Source: an uncultured Altererythrobacter sp. (GTDB lineage: Bacteria > Pseudomonadota > Alphaproteobacteria > Sphingomonadales > Sphingomonadaceae). From it: a stretch of 64,000 nucleotides of DNA. Positions 10,001 through 18,049 of the stretch are shown here, piece by piece. The DNA lies in assembly GCA_913055875.1 (NCBI GenBank), contig CAJXJY010000005.1:1-64000 (forward strand), read 5' to 3'. The notes below the pieces were generated by a model, which did no database searches, had not been told where the DNA came from, and was given only the letters and a program-made list of their open reading frames with translations. Every line of letters begins with the position of its first letter. The first letter of the stretch is position 1. A program made the position numbers and the translations under genes.

Positions 10001-10091
10001 TCTGCGGAAGGCCGGCCTTCATGGGGAAATCGGTCTTGGGCAGGAAGACCGTGTCCCGGTAGTCGCGCTGCGGAGTTTCGTGTTCGGACAT
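7014..10091 (-). CDS. ileS: Isoleucine-tRNA ligase, enlarged
   Basis: 1025 residues, longer than the usual 940-970. It charges tRNA-Ile and edits misactivated valine. Motifs: PPYANGDMHIGH (HIGH), DGRKMSKSLGNS (KMSKS) and a C-terminal zinc-finger-like CGRCWRL...CGRC. Two oddities account for much of the extra length: an in-frame palindromic repeat encoding residues about 508-538 (8478-8569), and a divergent, less GC-rich stretch at about residues 251-351 (9040-9340) in the CP1 editing region. The frame stays open through both. It is followed directly by lspA (ATGA overlap). Confidence 0.96.
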   Translation of the reverse strand: MSEHETPQRDYRDTVFLPKTDFPMKAGLPQKEPGILARWQEEGLYQQLREARTGREKFILHDGPPYANGDMHIGHSLNRILKDMVVRSQTLLGKNAPFVPGWDCHGLPIEWKVEEQYRKKKRDKNAVPPAEFRAECRAYAQHWVDTQRGQLQRLGLMADFDHPYLTMDPRAEATIVAELMKFVEAGNLYRGAKPVMWSPVEETALAEAEVEYEDIVSTQIDVAFEIVESPIPELVGAHAVAWTTTPWTIPVNQAIAYGEGIEYRHFTLVLPNLDEIPQNRLEVVVERLRAVGLDQRGKRFIVAAELQQFFEDRLQAALDSVDLTDLDLPPDTLLLGYGAIALDDGFVPSEQTLNGSDLAGTVARHPMHHLGGFYAKPRPFLAGEFVTTDSGTGLVHMSPDHGEDDFELCKSAGLEPAFAVMDDGRYRDDWPWLGGDDDRRRAVINANFNAPDGPICSDLREAGALLAASRDYEHSYPHSWRSKAKVIYRCTPQWFVPMDRDLGDNPKSVRAEPVEALPFSSDGSAEESAALRQAQGERGEDTLRSRALAEIARVAFHPPKGRNRIGSMVEGRPDWVLSRQRAWGVPITLFVRPDGSYLQDPEVNARVVAAVREQGVDAWDEARKPEFLGTEHDPDDYEMVTDILDVWFDSGCTHAFVLESDRWPEQRWPADLYLEGSDQHRGWFQSSLLESCATRGRAPYEAVLTHGFTMASDGRKMSKSLGNSIDPLKVMEQYGADIIRLWALSVDFTEDHRIGDEILKGVGDQYRRLRNTFRYLLGALDGFDWEKEGVETSDMPELERYILDRLVRLDAKLRAAIEAYDFNEYTRALVEFANEDLSAFFFDVRKDRLYCDYPAGLQRRAYRTTLDILFQALVRYAAPVLVFTSEEVWTARFPDRGSVHLQELHELPQDWRDDALAERFAALRELREDVMEAIEPLRREKAIRSGLEAEVAVPDDAVPEGFGDADLAELFITASVTRGQGDGVTVSRTADHKCGRCWRLLPDVAENGALCGRCEGVVADLDAAA
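8478..8569. repeat. Palindromic repeat inserted in frame in ileS
   Basis: A 92-bp near-palindrome. Arms of 30 bp (8478-8507 and 8540-8569) run from CCGTTCGCCCTGAGCCTGTC to its complement ending CGAACGG. The centre also has TTCTTC/GAAGAA symmetry. In the ileS frame it encodes VRAEPVEALPF...ALRQAQGERG, a peptide pattern I recognise from sphingomonad proteins carrying this repeat. Confidence 0.9.
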
Positions 10092-10131
10092 AGCCGGTGG
10101 CCGTTAGGCGATTCGCCCGCGCGGATAAAGC

Positions 10132-11187
10132 CTATTGCCGCGCGCGGCGCGCTTCGAGCGCTTCCTGCCCGGCGATCTGCTCCTCCACGCTGCGCCGCTC
10201 GCGCGAGGGGAACAGCGCGGGGACCATGTTCCAGCTGTCATCGATCCAGATATGGCCGTTATAGCTGTCGGGAATCTCGCCATACTGCTCGGGCAGGGTG
10301 AGGCCTGTGTTCGGCCGGTCGCCCTCGAGCGGCCCGGTGACGACGATCCGCCCGCCATGCGCTTCCATCCGCGCGATCAGCCGGTTGGGCCAGCCCCAGA
10401 ACAGCCATTGCCGGTTGAGCGGGATCACCATTGTCCCGCCGCGGCAGCTGTCGGGTAGGTAGCCGCTCCAGCCCAGCAGCAGGTAGTCGGTGGTGCAATC
10501 CCTCGCGCCCTCGACCGACCAGCTCCACGCTTCGGGATATATTTCGGCGATCGCGGCGACCGGGTCGGGATGGCCGTAGAAGGCATCGCCCGCCGCCGCC
10601 GGATCGCGCCCGGCCTCGCGCAGCGCCCGCGCCAGCAGCTCCGCCTCGCGCGCGTCGCCCGACTTGAAGTTGTACATCACGCCCGTCCGCTCGGGCAGCG
10701 CGGCGAGCAGCTCCTTCAACTCGGGCATCGCGCCCATACCGGGCCCGCCGCGCAGCGGGTAGGTTTCGCCTCCGTCGGCGGTGTAGCCGTAGCCGATATC
10801 GAGTTTCTTGAGTTCGGCCATGGTCTTCCCACGCACCGGGCCGGTGCCGTCGGTGCGGCAGTCGAGCGTCCAGTCGTGGAACACCGCGATGCGCCCGTCG
10901 GCGGTGGGCGCGATATCGACCTCGATCATGTGCGCGTTCATCAGCGCGATCTGGCGCGCACCGCGCACGGTGTTCTCGAGATGGTCGTGATAGGGCGGCT
11001 CGATCCGCGTCGCGGTGCAGGTGTCGCGCCCGACGCCAGCGCGGTCGAATTCCTGCGCAATGCCGCGATGCGCGATCAGCCTGGGTCCGCCCTTCGGCTC
11101 GGGCGCGAGCCAGCTGGCATTGATAACCGTGAACACGAGGAACGCGACCGCCAGCAGCATGGCGATCCGCTTGAGCCATTTGCTCAT
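10132..11187 (-). CDS. Glycerophosphodiester phosphodiesterase family protein
   Basis: 351 residues. An N-terminal hydrophobic segment (residues about 5-24) is a signal or membrane anchor. The GDPD TIM-barrel starts at PRLIAHRG (His40-Arg41), followed by the metal-binding MIEVDIAPTADGRIAVFHDW. GDPDs hydrolyse deacylated phospholipids to glycerol-3-phosphate and an alcohol; exported members may act on other diesters. The start overlaps the ribF stop by 4 bp, and ileS begins about 40 bp downstream, so it is part of the long operon. Confidence 0.88.
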   Translation of the reverse strand: MSKWLKRIAMLLAVAFLVFTVINASWLAPEPKGGPRLIAHRGIAQEFDRAGVGRDTCTATRIEPPYHDHLENTVRGARQIALMNAHMIEVDIAPTADGRIAVFHDWTLDCRTDGTGPVRGKTMAELKKLDIGYGYTADGGETYPLRGGPGMGAMPELKELLAALPERTGVMYNFKSGDAREAELLARALREAGRDPAAAGDAFYGHPDPVAAIAEIYPEAWSWSVEGARDCTTDYLLLGWSGYLPDSCRGGTMVIPLNRQWLFWGWPNRLIARMEAHGGRIVVTGPLEGDRPNTGLTLPEQYGEIPDSYNGHIWIDDSWNMVPALFPSRERRSVEEQIAGQEALEARRARQ

Positions 11188-12113
11188 CCGAGCAGTTCCC
11201 GGGCCCGCGCGCAGTCGCGATCCATCTGTTCGACCAGCGCGTCCAGGCTGTCGAACTTCGCCTCCGGCCGGAGGAAGTGATGGAACGCGACCTCGATTTC
11301 CTGCCCGTAGAGATCGCCGGAGAAATCGAAGAAATAGGGCTCGAGCAATTCCCTGGGCGGCTCGAATTGCGGGCGGATGCCGATATTGGCCGCGCCCTTC
11401 AGCTCCTCGCCGGTCGCGAGGATGCGGCCGGTCACGGCGTAGATGCCGAATCGGGGCCTCAGGTAATGCTCGATCGAGAGGTTCGCGGTCGGATAGCCGA
11501 TCTCGCGCCCGCGCTTGTCGCCGTGTTCGACGATGCCGCGAATGGCGAAGGGGCGGGTCAGCAGCCGCGCGGCCTCCTGCGGATCGCCTGCGCGCAGCGC
11601 CTCGCGGATGCGGCTCGACGAGACCGGTTCGCCGCCGTTATCCGAAACCGCCTCGACCACCCGCGAGTGCAGGCCGTGCTCGCCGCCCAGCGTGCGCAGC
11701 AGCGCGACGTCGCCCTTCGCCCCCCTGCCGAAGGTGAAATCGCCGCCGGTCACCACCCCATGCGCGCCGAACCGGCCGAGCAGGATTTCGGTGATGAAAT
11801 CCTCCGCGCTCGTGCCCGCCAGCTCGGCGTCGAAATGGAACACCAGCATCGCGGTCGCCCCGGCGGCGAGGTAGAGTTCCTGCCGCTGCTCGAGCGTGGT
11901 CAGGCGGAAGGGCGGGACGTCGGGCTTGAAGAAGCGCACCGGGTGCGGATCGAAGGTCGCGACGATCGCCGGGCGACCCTCTTCGCGCGCCCAGCCGATC
12001 GCCTCGCCCGCAACCGCCTGGTGGCCGATATGGAAGCCGTCGAAATTGCCCAGCGCGATGACTGCACCGCGCAGGCTTTCGGGCATCGGCTCGCGATGGT
12101 CGAGCCACCTCAC
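11184..12113 (-). CDS. ribF: Bifunctional riboflavin kinase / FAD synthetase
   Basis: 309 residues from a GTG at 12113. I chose this over the internal ATG because GTG overlaps the dipeptidase stop (GTGA) and gives the usual RWLDH...LRGAVIALGNFDG N-terminus. The N-terminal nucleotidyl-transferase domain carries GFHIGH (residues 26-31). The C-terminal flavokinase domain has GREIGYPTANLS near residue 200. It makes FMN and FAD from riboflavin. The ribF...ileS-lspA neighbourhood is widely conserved. Confidence 0.95.
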   Translation of the reverse strand: MRWLDHREPMPESLRGAVIALGNFDGFHIGHQAVAGEAIGWAREEGRPAIVATFDPHPVRFFKPDVPPFRLTTLEQRQELYLAAGATAMLVFHFDAELAGTSAEDFITEILLGRFGAHGVVTGGDFTFGRGAKGDVALLRTLGGEHGLHSRVVEAVSDNGGEPVSSSRIREALRAGDPQEAARLLTRPFAIRGIVEHGDKRGREIGYPTANLSIEHYLRPRFGIYAVTGRILATGEELKGAANIGIRPQFEPPRELLEPYFFDFSGDLYGQEIEVAFHHFLRPEAKFDSLDALVEQMDRDCARARELLG

Positions 12114-13288
12114 GCTGCCGGCCCTCGGGGTACTAGTCCGGCGCGCAGCACGCGCAGCGCATTGCCGCCCATCACCGCGCGGATCTCGTCCTTGGAAAAG
12201 CCCGCATCGATCAGCGCCTGCGTCACCTGCGCCAGCTGCGAGGTGTCGAAGCGCACGGTCGTCGCCCCGTCGTAGTCGCTGCCGAGCGCGACATGCTCGA
12301 TCCCGACGAGGTCGCGGACATGCTTCATCGCTTCTGCGACCGCAGCGGGCGAGGTGTCGCACACCGCGCCTTCCCAATAGCCGATGCCGATTACGCCGCC
12401 GGTGGCGGCGACGCCGCGGATTTCGTCGTCGGTGAGGTTGCGGTTGACCTCGCAGGTCGCCTGCACCCCGCCATGGCTCGAGACCACCGGGCGCCGTGCC
12501 ATGGCGAGGATGTCGGCGACGCATCGATGGCTGCAATGCGCGATATCGACCACTATGCCCATTCGCTCCATCCGCCGGATCGCCTCGCGGCCCATATCGG
12601 TCAATCCACCCTTGTCGATCCCGTGCATCGAGCCGGCCAGTTCGTTGTCGAAGAAATGCGTCAGCCCTGCCATACGCATGCCGGCGGCGTAGAGTTTGTC
12701 GAGATTGTCGAGATCGCCTTCGAGGTTTTGCAGCCCCTCCGCGCTGAACAGCGCGCCGGTCGCGCTTCCAGGCTCCGAACTCCGGGACATGATTGCATCC
12801 ACATCCGATTGATTGCGGACTACGAACAGGTCTTTCGAGTTCTGAGCTGCGTCGTCGAGCTTTTCGGCGTGGTACAGCGAACGCTGGAGCAGCGAGTTCC
12901 ACGTTCGCACCGGCTGCATCTGGCCGACCACCAGCGGCGTGATGTTGTCGGTGTCGGACCCGTTCGAATCGTAGTTTTGCCCGCGCGGGGTCTTGGTGAC
13001 GCTCGAGAAGACCTGCAGCGCGACATTGCCTTCCCTGAGGCGCGGCAGGTCCATGTGTCCGCGTTCCGAACGCTCGAGCACGTCGCGCTTCCACATCAGC
13101 GTGTCCGAATGCAGATCGACGATGGTCAGCGTCGCATGCAGCGCCCTGGCCTTGTCCGAGACTTCGGGCAGCGGCTTGCCGTCGATCCGGTTCATGCTCT
13201 CCTCGGCCCAGCGCGGGCCGAAGCCGAAGAACGCCACCGCGGCGATGGTGAGCAGCGCCAGAAAGCCGATGGCGAATTTGCGTTTCAT
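12110..13288 (-). CDS. Membrane (renal-type) dipeptidase, peptidase family M19
   Basis: 392 residues from the ATG at 13288, which overlaps the folA stop (ATGA). An N-terminal membrane anchor/signal (about 5-24) precedes the M19 zinc hydrolase domain. Metal ligands are visible in DLHSDTLMW, FSAEGLQNLEG, DIAHCSH, SSHGG and GSDYDGA. Such enzymes cleave dipeptides, including D-amino-acid-containing ones. Probably periplasmic and inner-membrane anchored. It lies between folA and ribF in the operon. Confidence 0.92.
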   Translation of the reverse strand: MKRKFAIGFLALLTIAAVAFFGFGPRWAEESMNRIDGKPLPEVSDKARALHATLTIVDLHSDTLMWKRDVLERSERGHMDLPRLREGNVALQVFSSVTKTPRGQNYDSNGSDTDNITPLVVGQMQPVRTWNSLLQRSLYHAEKLDDAAQNSKDLFVVRNQSDVDAIMSRSSEPGSATGALFSAEGLQNLEGDLDNLDKLYAAGMRMAGLTHFFDNELAGSMHGIDKGGLTDMGREAIRRMERMGIVVDIAHCSHRCVADILAMARRPVVSSHGGVQATCEVNRNLTDDEIRGVAATGGVIGIGYWEGAVCDTSPAAVAEAMKHVRDLVGIEHVALGSDYDGATTVRFDTSQLAQVTQALIDAGFSKDEIRAVMGGNALRVLRAGLVPRGPAA

Positions 13289-13797
13289 GTTTCCGGGCCC
13301 TCGCTCCTGCGGCGATAGGTGACGAAGGCATAGGCCGGCCTGCCGCCCTCCGCCGGGTGATCCTCGCGCGCCACCGCTTCCCATTCGTCCCCGAGCGGCT
13401 CGACGAACGTGTCGCCATCGTATTCGGCGTCGATTTCGGTGACCTCGATCCGGTCGGCGAGCGGGCGGAAGACATCGTAGATCGCCGCGCCGCCGATCAC
13501 CGCGACCTCGCCCCCCTCGTCGTCCTCGCCCGCGAGCGCCAGCGCGTGTTCGACCGAATGCGCGATCTCGGCCCCGGCGGTATCCCGGTTTTCGCGACGC
13601 GTCAGCACGATATGGCGGCGTCCGGGGAGCAGGCCGGGCAGGCTCTCGAAAGTCTTGCGCCCCATGATCATCGGCTTGCCGTCGGTCAGCGCCTTGAAGC
13701 GCTTCAGGTCGGCCGGCAGGTGCCACGGGATTCCGCCATCCTTGCCGATCGTGCCGTTGGCGTCGCGGGCATAGATCAGGAACAGCCTCTGCGTCAT
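13285..13797 (-). CDS. folA: Dihydrofolate reductase
   Basis: 170 residues, a normal single-domain DHFR. It reduces dihydrofolate to tetrahydrofolate with NADPH. Signatures: NGTIGKDGGIPWHLPADLKR, IMGRKTFESLP and VIGGAAIYDVF. There is no neighbouring thyA in the window. The ATG at 13797 overlaps the purK stop (ATGA), and its own stop overlaps the dipeptidase start. Confidence 0.96.
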   Translation of the reverse strand: MTQRLFLIYARDANGTIGKDGGIPWHLPADLKRFKALTDGKPMIMGRKTFESLPGLLPGRRHIVLTRRENRDTAGAEIAHSVEHALALAGEDDEGGEVAVIGGAAIYDVFRPLADRIEVTEIDAEYDGDTFVEPLGDEWEAVAREDHPAEGGRPAYAFVTYRRRSEGPET

Positions 13798-14849
13798 GTG
13801 CGATGGACGCGAGTGACGTGACCCATCTTGCGGCCCTTGCGGGCGGCGCTCTTGCCGTAGAGATGCAGGTGCGCTGCGGAATCGGCGAGGCATTCATGCG
13901 CCGTCGCGGCGTCCTTGCCGATCACGTTCTCCATCGTCACCGATGCGCCGATCGTCGCGGTGTCGCCGAGCGGCAGGCCGCAGATCGCGCGGATGTGGTT
14001 TTCGAACTGGCTCGTCGCGGCACCCTCGATGGTCCAGTGCCCCGAATTGTGCACCCGCGGCGCCATCTCGTTGAACACCGGTCCGCTTGCCGTCGCGAAG
14101 AACTCGAGCGTCAGCACGCCGACATAGTCGAGCGCGTCGGCGACCTGTTTCGCCAGCGCGCGCGCCTCCTCCACCTGGCCCGCCACCGCGTCGGAGGCGG
14201 GAAGCGTCGAGGTCGCGAGAATGCCGTCCTGGTGGACGTTCTCGGCGCTGTCCCAGTAGCGCACCTCGCCGTCGCGTCCGCGCACGAGGACGACCGAGAA
14301 CTCGGCGGCGAAGTCGACGAAGCCCTCGTAAACCAGTGGCTCGCCGGTGTGGCTGAAGCCCTCCGCGTCGCGCGCATTGCCGATCCGCCACTGGCCCTTG
14401 CCGTCGTAGCCGTCGCGCCTTGTCTTGAGGATGCCGGGCGTGCCGATCCGCTCGACCGCTGCGGCGAGATCGGACGGGGCATCGACCGGGGCATAGGGTG
14501 CCGGGCGACCGCCGAGCTGCTCGACGAAGCGCTTTTCGTTCAGCCGGTCCTGCGCGGTCTCGAGCGCACGCGGGTGCGGCGCGAGCCGCTCCGCGATCGG
14601 TTGCAGCGGCTCGACCGGCACGTTCTCGAATTCCCAGGTGATCACGTCGCATTGCTGCGCGAAAGCGGCCATCGCCCCGGCGTCGTTCCATTCCCGGTTG
14701 AAGAAATCGCCCGCAACTTCGGCCGCGACGCAATCCCTGCCCGGGGCGTAGACCACGCAGCGATAGCCCATCTGCGCCGCCGCCATGACGAGCATTCGGC
14801 CGAGCTGGCCGCCACCCAATATCCCTATCGTTCCCCGCGGTGCGATCAT
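13794..14849 (-). CDS. purK: 5-(carboxyamino)imidazole ribonucleotide synthase
   Basis: 351 residues from the ATG at 14849; a GTG four codons upstream is possible. An ATP-grasp enzyme that carboxylates AIR to N5-CAIR, the substrate of PurE, in purine synthesis. N-terminal GTIGILGGGQLGRML and the ATP-grasp segments LKTRRDGYDGKGQW and NEMAPRVHNSGHWTIEG are diagnostic. It follows purE, but the two are separated by 97 bp containing a palindromic repeat. Confidence 0.96.
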   Translation of the reverse strand: MIAPRGTIGILGGGQLGRMLVMAAAQMGYRCVVYAPGRDCVAAEVAGDFFNREWNDAGAMAAFAQQCDVITWEFENVPVEPLQPIAERLAPHPRALETAQDRLNEKRFVEQLGGRPAPYAPVDAPSDLAAAVERIGTPGILKTRRDGYDGKGQWRIGNARDAEGFSHTGEPLVYEGFVDFAAEFSVVLVRGRDGEVRYWDSAENVHQDGILATSTLPASDAVAGQVEEARALAKQVADALDYVGVLTLEFFATASGPVFNEMAPRVHNSGHWTIEGAATSQFENHIRAICGLPLGDTATIGASVTMENVIGKDAATAHECLADSAAHLHLYGKSAARKGRKMGHVTRVHRT

Positions 14850-14862
14850 CGCAAACCCCACC

Positions 14863-14929
14863 CCGTTCGTGTCGAGCGAAGTCGAGACACTGTGCGCATA
14901 TGCATCTCGACTACGCTCGATGCGAACGG
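14863..14929. repeat. Palindromic repeat between purE and purK
   Basis: A 67-bp imperfect palindrome with arms CCGTTCGTGTCGAGCGAAGT and its near-complement ending CGATGCGAACGG. It shares the CCGTTCG/CGAACGG ends with the ileS insertion but has a different interior. It ends 13 bp upstream of the purK ATG and could form an RNA hairpin within the purE-purK message. Confidence 0.8.
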
Positions 14930-14946
14930 ATCGGGAGTGGGGCGCC

Positions 14947-15441
14947 TCATGTGTCGGACGGCCGCTCCGCCACCGCGTCGCGCCGCGCCGCGCGCCACTC
15001 GATCAGCCGCTGCCGCAGCGCGGCGTCGTTCAGCGCGAGGATCGCAGCGGCGTAGAGCCCGGCATTGGTCGCGCCCGCTTCGCCGATGGCGAAGGTCGCG
15101 GTCGGCACGCCGGCGGGCATCTGGACGATCGACAGCAGGCTGTCCTGCCCGCGCAATGCCTTCGACTGCACCGGCACGCCGAGCACCGGCAGGTGCGTGA
15201 GCGCCGAGATCATGCCGGGCAGATGCGCCGCCCCCCCGGCACCCGCGATGATCAGGCCGAAGCCTTCATCCTCCGCGCCGCGGGCGAAATCGACCATCCG
15301 GTCGGGCGTGCGGTGCGCGGACACGATCCGCGCCTCGTGCGCCACGCCGAGCTCCTCGAGGATGTCGGCGGCACAGCGCATGGTCGGCCAGTCCGACTGG
15401 CTGCCCATCACGATGGCGACCTTTGCTGCCCCTTGGGCCAT
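14947..15441 (-). CDS. purE: N5-carboxyaminoimidazole ribonucleotide mutase
   Basis: 164 residues, the small class I PurE. It converts N5-CAIR from PurK to CAIR. Motifs: [23 protein letters not shown] and [11 protein letters not shown], the last a substrate-binding loop. The start lies 1 bp after the gpmA stop, so the two are co-transcribed. Confidence 0.97.
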   Translation of the reverse strand: MAQGAAKVAIVMGSQSDWPTMRCAADILEELGVAHEARIVSAHRTPDRMVDFARGAEDEGFGLIIAGAGGAAHLPGMISALTHLPVLGVPVQSKALRGQDSLLSIVQMPAGVPTATFAIGEAGATNAGLYAAAILALNDAALRQRLIEWRAARRDAVAERPSDT

Positions 15442-15442
15442 C

Positions 15443-16129
15443 TCACATTTCCTTCAGATAGCGCCGCTCGCCGGGCTGCATGGCGCCGTCGAATTCATAG
15501 ACGATCGGCTGGCCGGTGGGAATCTCGAGTCCGGTGATGTCCTCGTCGGAAATGCCCGACAGGTGCTTGACCAGCGCACGCAGCGAATTGCCGTGCGCCG
15601 AGACGATCACCATCTCGCCGCTTGCCAGCACGGGCAGGATGTCGCTTTGCCAATAGGGCAGCACGCGCTCGATGGTCAGCTTGAGGCTTTCGCTCGTCGG
15701 CACCGCGATCCCGGCATAGCGCGGATCCTGCGACAGATCGTATTCGCTGCCCGCTTCCATTTCGGGCGGCGGCGTGTCGAAGCTGCGGCGCCAGATATGG
15801 ACCTGCTCGTCGCCGTGCCTGTCGCGCGTCTCCTGCTTGTCGAGCCCGGTCAGCCCGCCATAGTGCCGCTCGTTGAGCCGCCAGTCCTTGGTTTCCGGGA
15901 TCCACAGCCGGTTGCAGCCCTCGAGCGCCAGATGCAGCGTCTTGATCGCGCGGGTCTGGAACGAGGTGAAGGCGCGCGTCGGCAGCATGTCCTTCTCGGC
16001 GAGCAGGACACCGGCCTCCCTGGCCTCGGTCACGCCCTTTTCGGTCAGGTCGACGTCCCACCAGCCGGTGAAGCGATTTTCGAGGTTCCACTGGCTCTGG
16101 CCGTGGCGGACTAGGATCAGGGTCGGCAA
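15443..16129 (-). CDS. gpmA: 2,3-bisphosphoglycerate-dependent phosphoglycerate mutase
   Basis: 228 residues from a TTG start at 16129, the only start giving the canonical [12 protein letters not shown]. The catalytic His is residue 9 in RHG; the second active-site His lies in [26 protein letters not shown] is typical of the dPGM branch. It interconverts 3- and 2-phosphoglycerate in glycolysis and gluconeogenesis. First gene of the long minus-strand operon. Confidence 0.96.
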   Translation of the reverse strand: MPTLILVRHGQSQWNLENRFTGWWDVDLTEKGVTEAREAGVLLAEKDMLPTRAFTSFQTRAIKTLHLALEGCNRLWIPETKDWRLNERHYGGLTGLDKQETRDRHGDEQVHIWRRSFDTPPPEMEAGSEYDLSQDPRYAGIAVPTSESLKLTIERVLPYWQSDILPVLASGEMVIVSAHGNSLRALVKHLSGISDEDITGLEIPTGQPIVYEFDGAMQPGERRYLKEM

Positions 16130-16164
16130 GGGAGCGCTCCATTTTCCCGAGGGAGCGCCACGCG

Positions 16165-16326
16165 TTAGCTTCCCCCGCGCGTCTTGGAAAGCCCGCTGTC
16201 GTCCGGTTCGCTCTCGCCGGCCTGCGACATCTCGCGGCTTTGCGCCTTCCTGCGGCGCAGGTTTTCGCGCAGCTTGGCGGCAAGGCGTTCTTCGCGCGAC
16301 GGATTGTGGTCGGGCTTTTCACTCAT
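16165..16326 (-). CDS. Small conserved basic protein of unknown function
   Basis: 53 residues starting MSEKPDHNPSREERLAAKLR, very rich in Arg, Lys and Glu and probably one helix followed by a disordered tail. The SREERLAAKLRENLRRRK core recalls small hypothetical proteins I associate with sphingomonads. No function is suggested by sequence. It lies 35 bp upstream of gpmA on the same strand and may lead that operon. Confidence 0.55.
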   Translation of the reverse strand: MSEKPDHNPSREERLAAKLRENLRRRKAQSREMSQAGESEPDDSGLSKTRGGS

Positions 16327-16416
16327 GCGAAATTCCTTGCCGCTATTGACGCTCCGGCTCAAGCTTGGCTTGACAATGCGCGCCTGCGCCACGATAGGCG
16401 CGCCACCCTGACGGAC

Positions 16417-16491
16417 GCTGCTGTAGCTCAGTGGTAGAGCGCACCCTTGGTAAGGGTGAGGTCGGGAGTTCAATCCTCCCCAGCAGCACCA
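16417..16491 (+). tRNA. tRNA-Thr (anticodon GGT)
   Basis: 75 nt including an encoded CCA. Acceptor GCTGCTG pairs with CAGCAGC. D-arm GCTCAGTGGTAGAGC. Anticodon stem CACCC/GGGTG encloses loop TTGGTAA, so the anticodon is GGT (reads ACC and ACU). T-loop TTCAATC. Confidence 0.97.
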
Positions 16492-16512
16492 TTTTTCCGT
16501 AAGGAAAAATGG
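16489..16512 (+). terminator. Hairpin immediately after tRNA-Thr
   Basis: CCATTTTTCC and GGAAAAATGG form a perfect 10-bp stem around GTAA. The first bases overlap the CCA end of the tRNA. It is likely a terminator or a processing boundary; the T-run lies inside the stem rather than after it, so efficiency is uncertain. Confidence 0.5.
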
Positions 16513-16806
16513 AGTCTTTAGTTTAGCCTCAAGCGCCGGCGGGCCCGTCCGGGCCCTTAGGCTATCCTCGCTCCCTTTGGTCGCTGCGGGCGGCCCCTTG
16601 GGCCTATGGCTGCCGCGACCAGGAACCGGGACGGATCCGAGAGGCTTGGACTAGGAACCTTGGAGTGACCTCGCCACCGCGCCGCGTCCAGCGGCGCCAG
16701 AGGGCGACCGCCCGACCGCAGGTGCCCGGAGCGAAGCGGAGGAATAGCACCGGAGGATGCACCCGCGGAGGCGGGTGCGAAAAACAAGGACTCGAAAAAC
16801 AAGGAC
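16512..16806. repeat. Interspersed repeat family A, copy 3 (inverted)
   Basis: The reverse complement of the copies at 2965-3223 and 5800-6064, running from the GCCTCAAGCGCCGGCG end to GCGGGTGCGAAAAACAAGGA. It carries an extra or divergent section around 16640-16690. The 3' tail AAAAACAAGGACTC is repeated twice in tandem. With the hairpin it fills the 382-bp gap between tRNA-Thr and the acyl-CoA dehydrogenase; nothing else is recognisable there. Confidence 0.85.
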
Positions 16807-16873
16807 TCTCAAACCTCCCCGCTTGCACCGCAGCCGACCATCCGCCACCGGTCGCGACAAGAGGAGCGTCTCG

Positions 16874-18043
16874 ATGAACTTCCAACTTACCGACCAGCAG
16901 CGCGAATTGCAGGAAGCGGCCAGAAAGTTCGCGCGCGCAGAATTGCCCGAACTCGCGCGCGAGCTGGAAGCGGAGGACGTTTCGGTCCCCGCCGAAATGG
17001 TGCGGCGCTACGGCGAGATGGGCTTTCTCGGCGTCAACCTGCCCGAGGCCCATGGCGGGCTCGGCCTCGGCCATCTCGAGGCGTTGCTGGTGCTGGAGGA
17101 ATTTGCCCAGATATCCAACGCGGTCGCCTTCCCCGTGTTCGAGGCGCTGGTCGGTCCGGTGCGGGCGATCGAGCGATTCGGTTCGGACGAACTCAAGGCA
17201 CGGATCATCCCGCAGGTGACGCGCGGCGAGGCGACCGTCGCGGTCTCGATGTCGGAACCCGACGCCGGCACCGCGTTGACCGACCTCGCGACCACCGCGC
17301 GCGAAGACGGCGATCACATCGTTCTTACCGGCACCAAGCGCTGGACCAGCGGCGCCGGGCACGCGCAGTATTACGTCACCTATTGCCGCCTCTCCGATGC
17401 GCCGGGCGCCAAGGGGATCGGCGCGGTGCTGGTGGCGAAGGACATGGACGGCGTGAGCTTCGGCAAGCGTGAGGAACTGATGGGTTTCCGCGGCATCGAG
17501 ACGCGCGACATAGTGCTCGACGCGGTGCGCGTGCCGAAGGAAAACCTCGTCGTGCCTGCCGGCGGCTTCGGCAAGCTGATGAACGCGTTCGGGCTCGAAC
17601 GGTGCGGCAATGCGACGATGAGCCTCGCCACCGCCGCGGGTGCGCTCGAACAGGCGGTCGCCTACACGCAGGAGCGGCACGCCTTCGGCAAGCCGATCGT
17701 CGATTTCCAAGCGGTCCAGCTCAAGCTGGCGGAGATGGCGATGAAGGTCGAGGCGGCGCGGCTGCTGATCCACCGCGCCGCGGCCGATGCCGCGCAGCAG
17801 GAGAACGGGCTGCCGGGCGTCTACGAATCGAGCATCGCGAAGTGCTTCGCCAACGAGATCGTGCGCGAGGTGACCGCGCTCGGGGTGCAGGTGATGGGCG
17901 GCTACGGCTATCACAAGGAGTACGGCATGGAGCAGCGCCTGCGCGACGGCTTCGCCTGGGGCATTGCGGGCGGCACCACCGATGTGCAGAAAACCAATAT
18001 CGCCGCGGCGATGATCGGGCGGCGCTTCGACCAGCGGAGGTAG
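16874..18043 (+). CDS. Acyl-CoA dehydrogenase
   Basis: 389 residues from the ATG at 16874, preceded by GAGGAGCG. FAD-dependent alpha,beta-dehydrogenation of an acyl-CoA, passing electrons to ETF (see etfB). N-terminal FQLTDQQRELQEAARKFAR; FAD-binding VSMSEPDAGTALTDL; C-terminal GGYGYHKEYGMEQRLRDGFA. In the usual catalytic position YEGT the sequence reads AGGT, so the Glu of medium-chain enzymes is absent. The substrate cannot be named. Monocistronic, flanked by repeats A3 and B1. Confidence 0.9.
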   Translation: MNFQLTDQQRELQEAARKFARAELPELARELEAEDVSVPAEMVRRYGEMGFLGVNLPEAHGGLGLGHLEALLVLEEFAQISNAVAFPVFEALVGPVRAIERFGSDELKARIIPQVTRGEATVAVSMSEPDAGTALTDLATTAREDGDHIVLTGTKRWTSGAGHAQYYVTYCRLSDAPGAKGIGAVLVAKDMDGVSFGKREELMGFRGIETRDIVLDAVRVPKENLVVPAGGFGKLMNAFGLERCGNATMSLATAAGALEQAVAYTQERHAFGKPIVDFQAVQLKLAEMAMKVEAARLLIHRAAADAAQQENGLPGVYESSIAKCFANEIVREVTALGVQVMGGYGYHKEYGMEQRLRDGFAWGIAGGTTDVQKTNIAAAMIGRRFDQRR

Positions 18044-18049
18044 GGTTTG

